Assembly (NCBI GenBank): GCA_937875715.1
Contig: CALEHZ010000400.1
Coordinates: 1-8,108, forward strand
Direction of reading: 5' to 3'
DNA from: an uncultured Campylobacter sp.
GTDB taxonomy: Bacteria; Campylobacterota; Campylobacteria; Campylobacterales; Campylobacteraceae
DNA: 8,108 nucleotides
The notes under the pieces: model-generated
The model's database searches: none
Seen by the model: only the letters and a program-made list of their open reading frames with translations
Told to the model about the DNA's origin: nothing
Made by a program: the position numbers and the translations under genes
Shown: positions 1 to 5,922 of the stretch, in pieces
Layout of the letters: every line of letters begins with the position of its first letter
How positions within the stretch are numbered: the first letter of the stretch is position 1

Positions 1-2
1 AC

Positions 3-551
3 AATATCAAGGCCCAGCAGAGCGCCGGATACCAGCGGTGGGCGACCATTGAGAATCTGAAACGGGCAGCCGCTACCATGAACTTTCTCACCGAACATGG
101 CATCGGCAGCTATGAGGAATTGGTGGAACGGTGCGATGCCGTTGCTGCCGCTTCCATCCGCACCAGGGAGAGCCTGCGGGATACGGAGCAGCGAATCACC
201 AACCTTGCCCTCCTAGGAAAGCAGATTGATACCTACCGAAAACTGAAACCCGTCTATGACCGCTACAAAGCGTCAAAGGACAAGGAAAAATTCCTGCGCG
301 GCTTTGAGAGCGAGATCATCTTGTTCGAGACGGCAGCCAGGGAGATCAAAAAGGCCGGACTTACAAAACTGTCTTCAGCCGAAAAGCTGAAAGCGGAACT
401 AAATGAGCTCACCGCTCGCAAGACCGCCCTGCAAGCGGAACTTCGGAAGATACAGCGGGAAGAAAAGGAGTTTAATCTAATTCAAAAGAATATTGGTATT
501 ATCCTAAATGTGCAAAAACAAAAAGAAAAATCTGAACCCGAATTGTTTTAG
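3..551 (+). CDS. Relaxase/mobilization protein, C-terminal part (5' end outside window)
   Basis: The reading frame is open from the left edge, so the gene starts outside the window; the internal ATG at 78 is not a credible start because the frame upstream of it is coding (it reads NIKAQQSAGYQRWATIENLK). The 182 visible residues are almost all helical and charged, with a predicted coiled coil towards the end. The pattern with a YDRYKASKDKEKF segment followed by an ESEIILFETAAREIKKAG segment matches, from memory, the C-terminal tail of MobA/MobL-type relaxases of Clostridia conjugative and mobilizable elements. The N-terminal nicking domain with its catalytic Tyr and His cluster would lie to the left, so nuclease function cannot be checked here. 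Codons are GC-rich up to about 465 and turn AT-rich in the last 25 codons. A relaxase nicks DNA at oriT during transfer; here it marks the downstream operon as probable cargo of a mobile element of Firmicutes origin. Confidence 0.75.
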   Translation, partial: NIKAQQSAGYQRWATIENLKRAAATMNFLTEHGIGSYEELVERCDAVAAASIRTRESLRDTEQRITNLALLGKQIDTYRKLKPVYDRYKASKDKEKFLRGFESEIILFETAAREIKKAGLTKLSSAEKLKAELNELTARKTALQAELRKIQREEKEFNLIQKNIGIILNVQKQKEKSEPELF

Positions 552-616
552 AAACTCAATAGTTCTAAACCATATTCTGTAATCGCCTTCACTACATTCT
601 GCTGCTCTTTTATGCA

Positions 617-645
617 TTGACATTATTCGCTTTGCGGTATAAAAT
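617..645 (+). promoter_or_regulatory. Sigma70-like promoter of the methyltransferase/PRTase/ATPase operon
   Basis: A perfect -35 box TTGACA (617-622) is followed after 17 bases by TAAAAT (640-645); an overlapping TATAAA lies at 638-643. This is near-consensus vegetative promoter geometry. Transcription would begin near 652, giving a leader of about 60 bases before the GTG start at 711. No other good promoter is seen before the four following genes, so it probably drives them all. Confidence 0.7.
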
Positions 646-653
646 TAGAAAAA

Positions 654-686
654 GTTGTCGTTTCATGTCTAAAGTGGAAACACAAC
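654..686 (+). promoter_or_regulatory. Imperfect inverted repeat in the operon leader, possible operator or hairpin
   Basis: GTTGTCGTTTC (654-664) is mirrored by GAAACACAAC (677-686), complementary except for one missing base, with a 12-base spacer. It lies just downstream of the predicted transcription start and upstream of the ribosome binding site. It could bind a repressor, perhaps the helix-turn-helix protein encoded next, or form an RNA hairpin. A second, shorter pairing CACAA/TTGTG (681-685 with 692-696) competes with it. The function is inference only. Confidence 0.35.
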
Positions 687-710
687 AAATTTTGTGCGGA
701 GGAATCATCT

Positions 711-917
711 GTGGAATATATGTCAATTGCTGATGCCTCAACTAAATGGGGAATTTCAAAGAGGCGCATTCAGGTTCTCTGTGCCCAAAACCGAATCGAA
801 GGAGTAACACACTTTGGAAAGTCTTGGGCAATTCCGGCTGGCGCACAGAAACCCAATGATGCAAGGGTTAAAACTGGGAAATACATTAAAACACATATTT
901 CGGAGGACGGGCAATGA
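711..917 (+). CDS. Small helix-turn-helix DNA-binding protein (MerR/excisionase-like, HTH_17 type)
   Basis: This 68-residue protein has an N-terminal winged-helix segment of the MerR/excisionase kind: SIADASTKWGISKRRIQVLC (about residues 5-24) gives the helix-turn-helix, and IEGVTHFGKSWAIPAGAQKP (about 29-48) gives the wing. This arrangement is common in small Clostridia proteins. The GTG start at 711 is preferred over the ATG at 720 because GGAGG (698-702) stands 8 bases before the GTG and 17 before the ATG. Its stop codon overlaps the methyltransferase start (ATGA), implying translational coupling. It is the first gene after the promoter and has no other domain, so it is likely an autoregulator or controller of the operon, comparable in position to C proteins of restriction-modification systems but from a different fold family. 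An excisionase-like role in the mobile element is the main alternative. Confidence 0.75.
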   Translation: MEYMSIADASTKWGISKRRIQVLCAQNRIEGVTHFGKSWAIPAGAQKPNDARVKTGKYIKTHISEDGQ

Positions 918-1819
918 TTACCCCTACACAAAAGTGGAGAAAGTACCGAACAGAACGCGGTATTTGTATAAATGAAGATTGCGAAAAAGTGATTCAAAAG
1001 TACCTTGCGCCTAATTTTGAAGGCAAAATCCAACTAATACTTACATCCCCTCCCTTTCCATTAAAACGTGCAAAAAAATACGGAAATAAAGTAGGGAAAG
1101 AATATTTGGATTGGCTTTGCAACATTGGGAATCAATTAGCACCACTACTTTCACAAGATGGCTCAATTGTTATTGAAATTGGAAATGCGTGGAATCCCGG
1201 TGAACCAACTTATTCGACGCTCCCTTTAGAAACATTACTTGCGTTTAAAAATCAATGTGGTTTGTATTTATGTCAAGAATTTATATATTATAATCCTGCT
1301 CGATTACCAGGGCCAATTGAGTGGGTGAATAAACAGCGAGTCCGCGTAAAGGACTCGTTCACGCAAATCTGGTGGATGTCCAAAACGCCACATCCCTATG
1401 CTAACAATAGAAATGTTGCTGAGCCATATAGTCGACAGATGAAAAAACTATTGTCCAGCGGAAAATACAATTCAGGAACACGTCCATCAGAACACACTAT
1501 TAGCCAAACTGCATTTTCAATTGATAATGGGGGTGCGATCCCATCTAACGTTATTATTGCAGCAAACACAACCTCAAATGATATTTATATTACCAAATGT
1601 AAAGAGCATAAATTGCCAATTCATCCAGCAAGAATGGCACCCGCTATACCAGAATTTTTTATTAATTTTCTGACTCGACCGGGAGACATTGTCCTTGATT
1701 GTTTTGCGGGAAGCAATACAACAGGAGCAACCGCAGAAAAGTTGGGGAGAGAGTGGATTTCAATCGAGCTAGATCGGGACTATTACGAAGGATCAAAATA
1801 TAGATTTGGGAGAAAATAA
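914..1819 (+). CDS. Beta-class site-specific DNA methyltransferase (N4-cytosine or N6-adenine)
   Basis: The 301-residue protein has the permuted motif order of beta-class amino-methyltransferases: catalytic motif IV TSPPF at residues 44-48 comes first, and the S-adenosylmethionine-binding motif I, DCFAGSNTTG, lies at 262-271 near the C-terminus, followed by an acidic residue in SIELD (283-287). HPARMAP just before motif I is also typical. S-P-P-F/Y in motif IV is usual for N4-cytosine enzymes (for example M.PvuII), so m4C is the first guess, but m6A cannot be excluded. Length and both ends look complete, and no active-site residue is missing. The central part (about 115-235) presumably holds the target recognition region; the target is unknown. 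The ATG overlaps the stop of the helix-turn-helix gene. No conventional restriction endonuclease lies downstream. The enzyme may mark self DNA for the PRTase-like and AAA+ proteins, or act as an orphan methylase. Confidence 0.88.
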   Translation: MITPTQKWRKYRTERGICINEDCEKVIQKYLAPNFEGKIQLILTSPPFPLKRAKKYGNKVGKEYLDWLCNIGNQLAPLLSQDGSIVIEIGNAWNPGEPTYSTLPLETLLAFKNQCGLYLCQEFIYYNPARLPGPIEWVNKQRVRVKDSFTQIWWMSKTPHPYANNRNVAEPYSRQMKKLLSSGKYNSGTRPSEHTISQTAFSIDNGGAIPSNVIIAANTTSNDIYITKCKEHKLPIHPARMAPAIPEFFINFLTRPGDIVLDCFAGSNTTGATAEKLGREWISIELDRDYYEGSKYRFGRK

Positions 1820-1820
1820 T

Positions 1821-2732
1821 ATGGAACACATCGATTTCCCTGGAGATTTCCCATCGTTTGAAACAATGATGTCTGTGTTGAAGAAAGTTTTTGAAAAATC
1901 TTGGAAAGTAGATTTGGATATTGAAGATATTAATTTGTGGTTGGGCAACTTTACTGGAACCTTTTTTGATACAGAAGATGAAAGGCGTCTAGCCTTATGG
2001 ATGCTATGTAACTTTACATATTACAACGATGCGGAAATAAACCATTTGTGTTCTGTCTTGTTCAAAAAATTTATTCATACTCTAATGACAGATTACGGAT
2101 TGAAATCTTCTGAAGAAGTTGAGGCTCGTATAAATACATTGAAATTCACTTCCATTGGGCGTCCAAGTGAAAGCGGAGGCCTCATTCTATACCATTTTCG
2201 TCAGGAGGCCCGACTTAGCACAGACTGCTTCATATTCCCGACATCTATCGCTGCAACGGAATCTGACATTATTGTTTGCATAGATGATGTTATGATGAGC
2301 GGAGGAACTGCACAACGATTCTTTTACCAAAATCAGGAGGATTTTGCAGAGAAAAAAATTTACTACTTGGCGCTTCTATCGAGTAATGAAGCACTTTCTA
2401 AACTCCAAGAGCTCAATATCAAGGTCATTCCTTGTGCTGTGCTAGATGAGCGGAATCGAGCTTTTTCTGAAGAATCATTATGCTTCTTCAAATACCCTGC
2501 ACTAAAAGAAACTGCAAAAATAATGGTTGAAGGTTATGGAAAGATAATTGAGCCTAAAAAGGCTTTGGGCCATATGGATGGACAGTACTGCTTTGGATTC
2601 TCTTATAATATTCCAAATAATAGCCTGCCGATTTTCTGGTCTTCTTCTAATGGATGGAATCCTATCTTTTGCCGAAAGGAGAAATATCAAAATGCCAAAC
2701 AAGCTAAACGAGAATACGGATTCTTTATTTAA
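1821..2732 (+). CDS. Phosphoribosyltransferase-like protein, PRTase-CE type
   Basis: A 303-residue protein with a clear type I phosphoribosyltransferase PRPP-binding loop: hydrophobic strand DIIVCI, then DDVMMSGGT at residues 155-163. The C-terminal segment with PNNSLPIFW and a following W.P.F.R pattern is, from memory, characteristic of the PRTase-CE family, predicted by comparative genomics in bacterial conflict systems rather than in nucleotide salvage. Salvage enzymes are smaller (about 180-240 residues) and do not sit with methyltransferases and AAA+ ATPases. The ATG at 1821 is chosen over an in-frame TTG at 1806 because GGGAGA (1808-1813) lies 7 bases upstream and the start then follows the methyltransferase stop by one base. 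The 3' end overlaps the ATPase gene by 41 bases. The substrate is unknown; transfer of a phosphoribosyl group to, or its removal from, a nucleotide or other target is a possible effector activity. The N-terminal 100 residues are helical and unassigned. Confidence 0.75.
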   Translation: MEHIDFPGDFPSFETMMSVLKKVFEKSWKVDLDIEDINLWLGNFTGTFFDTEDERRLALWMLCNFTYYNDAEINHLCSVLFKKFIHTLMTDYGLKSSEEVEARINTLKFTSIGRPSESGGLILYHFRQEARLSTDCFIFPTSIAATESDIIVCIDDVMMSGGTAQRFFYQNQEDFAEKKIYYLALLSSNEALSKLQELNIKVIPCAVLDERNRAFSEESLCFFKYPALKETAKIMVEGYGKIIEPKKALGHMDGQYCFGFSYNIPNNSLPIFWSSSNGWNPIFCRKEKYQNAKQAKREYGFFI

Positions 2733-3945
2733 AAATCCTTTCGATGATTATAACGCTAATGTTCTAGACCCCGAATTAATCATGCAGTATTGGTTTACAC
2801 CTTTTTCCACCGGAGCATTGAAGGATTTTGATGAAAAACGTTTTTTTACTCAAAAGATGCCTATAATTTTGCAAGGTTCGCGTGGATCAGGTAAAACTAC
2901 AATTTTAAAATACTTTTCATTCCCTGTACAATGTGAGCGTGCGCTCCAAAATCGTATAACTATTAGACAACAACTACTTAAAGATGAAGGAGTAGGGTTT
3001 TATTTTCGGTGTGATGATTCTTTTCTGAAAGAGTTTAAAAGCGTATTTAGTATCGCGGTAGAATCAAAATGGACCTCTTGTTTCGAACATTATCTGGAAC
3101 TTTTTTTTGTTAAAAGTTTGATTGAACTAATTTTCAAATTAGGTAAAGATTATAGCGATAATTTTCCAGATGAAATACTTAAAACTTCCAATTTGTGTGA
3201 ATTAAGGGCGGACTGTAATTTTACAGATATGCACTCGTTTTCGGAATATATTGACGCTGAAATTCGCTACATAAATACGTTTAAAAATGAATCGCTTTTT
3301 ACGCAAGCGAAGTTTGAACCAAAGCATGTTTGGAGTATTTACGATATTAGCAGTAAATTGATACATGCGATTGCTCAAACAGCTCCAGAATTATCAAAAT
3401 TAAATTATTTGCTATTAATTGACGAATTTGAAAATCTCCCGCAAGAATTGCAAAAACAGTTTAATACTATGATTAAATTTTGCCGTCCCGACATTTCCAT
3501 GCGTATTGGACGGAGAAGTGAAAACATTGTAACAAAAGAAACCATTAACGATGTTGAGTATTTACGTGAGCAACATGATTACCACTTGATTGTATTAGAC
3601 CAGGAACAGGACATGCAAAGCTTGCGATCGTACTTGCTTGGTATAGCGAAAAAGCGCTTGGAAGCAATGGATTCTTCTTTGTTTCCCACCAGCATAATAG
3701 ATATTTTGGGGGATAAAGAAGATTTGGATGCTGAATGTCAAAAAAATGCAAACGCCAAAAACCTACATTTGCGATATGTTTTAAATTCTAATCCAAGAAT
3801 AAAAGCAGATGACGGATTACTTGATCAAATTATTTCTATTATTTCTTACCCGCAAAACAGAATTGCAGAAACATTAAATTTACAAATAAAGAAAATAAAG
3901 AAGAATATGTATATCAAACATCATGGGGAACAACTACTAGAATGA
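2692..3945 (+). CDS. AAA+ P-loop ATPase, ORC/Cdc6-like; C-terminus probably truncated
   Basis: The start is ATG 2692, preceded by AAAGGAG (2675-2681); a longer frame from 2548 only reads through the PRTase gene. The protein has Walker A GSRGSGKTT at residues 62-70 and Walker B LLLIDEFENL with the acidic pair D244-E245. MRIGRRSE shortly after is a plausible sensor or arginine-finger region. A short N-terminal extension with an F-D-x-Y-N-A-N-V-L motif precedes the ATPase core. This layout resembles ORC/Cdc6-like AAA ATPases annotated in bacterial defence islands. From about 3850-3880 the DNA matches, in another frame, a prolyl-tRNA synthetase gene, so the last roughly 25-30 residues of the 417 are probably out-of-frame read-through, and the native C-terminal part (winged-helix or effector region in relatives) is likely lost. 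It probably acted as the ATP-driven sensor or regulator for the PRTase-like protein; whether it still works is uncertain. Confidence 0.75.
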   Translation: MPNKLNENTDSLFKNPFDDYNANVLDPELIMQYWFTPFSTGALKDFDEKRFFTQKMPIILQGSRGSGKTTILKYFSFPVQCERALQNRITIRQQLLKDEGVGFYFRCDDSFLKEFKSVFSIAVESKWTSCFEHYLELFFVKSLIELIFKLGKDYSDNFPDEILKTSNLCELRADCNFTDMHSFSEYIDAEIRYINTFKNESLFTQAKFEPKHVWSIYDISSKLIHAIAQTAPELSKLNYLLLIDEFENLPQELQKQFNTMIKFCRPDISMRIGRRSENIVTKETINDVEYLREQHDYHLIVLDQEQDMQSLRSYLLGIAKKRLEAMDSSLFPTSIIDILGDKEDLDAECQKNANAKNLHLRYVLNSNPRIKADDGLLDQIISIISYPQNRIAETLNLQIKKIKKNMYIKHHGEQLLE

Positions 3946-4244
3946 TAGGTGCACTTATTATGGTACATAGTGATGACTATGGATTAGTATTACCACCTAA
4001 AATAGCACCAAAACAGGTTGTAATTGTGCCAATCGGTAATAGTGATAAAGTAAAAGAATTATCAGAAAGTATTAATAATAAACTATTAAAAAATAATATA
4101 GAATCATACATAGATAATAGTGAAAAATCTCCAGGATTTAAGTTCGCAGAAGCAGAAGTAAATGGAATACCAGTACGAATTGAAATAGGAGAAAGAGATT
4201 TACAAGAAAATAAAATTACATTTGTAAAAAATTTCCTTTTTTAA
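3870..4244 (+). pseudogene. proS: Prolyl-tRNA synthetase gene fragment (type-3, archaeal/eukaryotic-like), both ends missing
   Basis: In the frame of the ATG at 3942 the match extends upstream of that ATG: NIKFTNKENKEEYVYQTSWG, then GTTTRMIGALIMVHSDDYG and LVLPPKIAPKQVVIVPI. This is class II synthetase motif 3 with its arginine, followed by the start of the anticodon-binding domain, and PGFKFAEAEVNGIPVRIEIG further on. These are hallmarks of type-3 ProRS. Only about 120 residues remain of a usual 470-500. Homology fades after ENKITFV near 4225-4235, where the frame stops at 4242-4244. Its start is fused within the ATPase frame, so there is no proper start or ribosome binding site for it. It is strikingly AT-rich compared with both neighbours, suggesting a low-GC donor (Clostridia, Mollicutes or Fusobacteria-like). 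Campylobacter normally uses a bacterial-type ProRS, so this is foreign and inactive. Confidence 0.8.
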
Positions 4245-4304
4245 AACTATTAAATAATCGTGTTTTAGCTTATTTTAAAAAAAAATACAACTATTTTTTT
4301 GTGT

Positions 4305-4310
4305 TACAAT
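4305..4310 (+). promoter_or_regulatory. Possible Campylobacter-type -10 box (TACAAT)
   Basis: TGTTACAAT (4302-4310) resembles the extended -10 element used by Campylobacter sigma70, preceded by T-rich runs at 4274-4300 rather than a -35 box, as is usual in that group. A transcript would start near 4317 and lead into the ribosome binding site AAAGGA and ATG at 4350. The rest of the stretch 4245-4349 is AT-rich and shows no gene. Confidence 0.4.
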
Positions 4311-4349
4311 TTCGTTGAAATTTCATTAAAAATCTTTAAAGGAATTAAT

Positions 4350-4726
4350 ATGATTAAATCTAAATTTCTGCTTAAATATCAATACCAATAATCCTATAAC
4401 CATAAATGCTAAAGTAGATGGCGCACAAAAAATCAATATAAATGTAGGTAATGTCGGTGCTGGCGATGCTGCTGTAACTGTGGCTGATAAAGGCTCAATA
4501 GATGTGGATAAAACTGAAATCAAAGCTAACCTAAATGTAAAACCAAACTTTAATGCTGGTGATGAAGTAAGATTATTTAAAAAAGAATGTAATGGCGAAA
4601 TCACAGACACACCAAATAGCGTAACTGCTAGGGCTATAAAAGGTGGAGCGATATACTACAAGCAAAGATGTAGTAACAGCCGATGATAACCAAGCTAATA
4701 ATAATCAAACTAATGATAACCCTTAA
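4350..4726 (+). pseudogene. Frameshifted remnant of an unknown, possibly surface-exposed protein
   Basis: An ATG at 4350 has AAAGGA 6-7 bases upstream and reads MIKSKFLLKYQYQ before a stop. A second frame continues from about 4375 as NINTNNPITINAKVDGAQ and on through VGNVGAGDAAVTVADKGS to a stop at 4684-4686; a third frame from about 4658 reads TSKDVVTADDNQANNNQTND and ends with TAA at 4724-4726. Joining the three frames, each moved by +1, gives one continuous Asn/Asp/Val/Ala-rich polypeptide of about 125 residues, so I read this as a gene broken by two small indels. The composition (T, N, V, D, alternating beta-like pattern, polar Asn-rich tail) recalls secreted or surface repeat proteins, but I do not recognise the family. 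Base use fits the Campylobacter side of the junction. Sequencing error is an alternative to true decay. Confidence 0.5.
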
Positions 4727-4740
4727 ATTCATCATTAAAT

Positions 4741-5922
4741 TTAGTTTAAAGATGTAGTTTGGTATAGCTTCATCAAATTTTCATAAAATTCTCTTTGCGT
4801 GTATTTTTCTATTATGCCGCAGTTGGCAAACAAATCAGCACAGATTTTTTCAAGATCGTTAAAGCGCTGACCAAAAAGTTTATCTAAAATAATGGCTGAG
4901 ACCTGCGGACGCACCAAAATCGCTGGCGGAATAATTCCTGCAAAAAGCAGCTTTTTAATCGTGCTTGTGTTGTATTTGATATGATGATGATCGCCGTGCG
5001 GGCAAGATTTTGAGCTTACAATCGTATGGCAAATGTCACAGTAAAACATCTGCGGAAGCACGATAAGATCAAGATTTAAAAGCCTTGTGTATTTATCAAG
5101 CAAAGTATTTGCTTGGTTATGGTCAAAATGCAGTCCAAGTCCGGTGTGGCTTTGCCCGACTACGATTTTATTTGCGCCTATGTTTTTGCTAGCGATAGCT
5201 TCTAAAACAGGATTTATATGATCGCCAAAAAGTGTTGTATTGCTAAAAGGCACGATAGCTACACGCTCACGGGGCAAAAAATTATCACAAACATACTCTA
5301 AGCACTCAAGGCGTAAATCAAAATCCAGCCTACCGTAGCCACTAAAGGTTCGCACCAAAAAAATCACCACAAAATCAGCCTTATCTATCACAATGCGAAT
5401 CATACGCTCATGCAAGCGATGCATAGGATCAGCTGTGAGCATGAGAGCTGTGACCTTTTTGGCATTTAGAGCCTCAATGCGTTCATGTATCTCATTTTTT
5501 AGATTTTTAAGCTTATTTTCTTTTAGATAAAATTCACCAGAAATTGCGGTTTTACCGGCGTCATCTGGGCTATTTAAAATGCAAATATTTTTAGCTGTAA
5601 AAATGCTCTCATTTGGTTCTTTTAATGTATAAATTTCTTCAGTTTTAATTGCACCTATGATTTTATTTTCATAACTAAGCAAGATTTCATCGCCTTTTTT
5701 GGCTTTTTGTATGATTTTGCTAGACTCAACTAGACTTGGCGCAAAGCTATACGCAAAGGGCATTAGCTCGCCATAAAGCTCTTTATTTCTTGTGATTTCA
5801 AAAAATTCACTTTTATTTACAAGCTTTTTAAACGAGCTTAAAAGTCCGCTATCAATGAGTTCAAGCGTGCCAAACTCATCAGCTGTGATCTCGATGATTT
5901 TATTTGTCTTTTGTGATGCCAT
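4741..5922 (-). CDS. ATP-sulfurylase-like (sulfate adenylyltransferase family) protein
   Basis: The 393-residue protein follows the ATP sulfurylase plan: N-terminal PUA-like domain (about 1-135), then the catalytic nucleotidyltransferase domain. The H-x-x-H motif appears as TADPMHRLHE (163-172), the second motif as GQSHTGLG (256-263), and a Zn-binding knuckle as C295-x2-C298-x8-C307-x-H309. PPAILVRPQV (332-341) matches the family's C-terminal block. However, the canonical Q-x-R-N-P-x-H and G-R-D-H-A-G residues that bind sulfate and ATP are altered (Q to L162, R to A164, N to D165; R-D to Q257-S258), so sulfate activation is doubtful. The C. jejuni homologue next to Cj1608 (Cj1609) is annotated as a putative sulfate adenylyltransferase. 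Translation starts at ATG 5922 behind a strong AAGGAGG. The gene overlaps the 3' end of the regulator gene by 23 bases, so the two are cotranscribed. Confidence 0.8.
   Translation of the reverse strand: MASQKTNKIIEITADEFGTLELIDSGLLSSFKKLVNKSEFFEITRNKELYGELMPFAYSFAPSLVESSKIIQKAKKGDEILLSYENKIIGAIKTEEIYTLKEPNESIFTAKNICILNSPDDAGKTAISGEFYLKENKLKNLKNEIHERIEALNAKKVTALMLTADPMHRLHERMIRIVIDKADFVVIFLVRTFSGYGRLDFDLRLECLEYVCDNFLPRERVAIVPFSNTTLFGDHINPVLEAIASKNIGANKIVVGQSHTGLGLHFDHNQANTLLDKYTRLLNLDLIVLPQMFYCDICHTIVSSKSCPHGDHHHIKYNTSTIKKLLFAGIIPPAILVRPQVSAIILDKLFGQRFNDLEKICADLFANCGIIEKYTQREFYENLMKLYQTTSLN

Noticed and set aside
2548..2691. In-frame N-terminal extension of the ATPase from ATG 2548
   Set aside because: It lies wholly inside the PRTase-like coding region, has no ribosome binding site, and the ATG at 2692 has AAAGGAG upstream.
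3942..4244. Complete 100-residue gene starting at ATG 3942, overlapping the ATPase stop
   Set aside because: The ATGA overlap looks like coupling, but ProRS homology continues upstream of the ATG in the same frame, so it is a gene fragment, not a small operon member.
4326..4610. Minus-strand open frame of 94 codons
   Set aside because: It is antisense to the frameshifted Asn/Asp-rich gene, has no ribosome binding site and resembles no family I know; it arises from the codon bias of the other strand.
4719..4750. Weak inverted repeat between converging genes as a terminator
   Set aside because: The AT-only stem (TAAATT/AATTTA) is too weak and lacks a clear T run.
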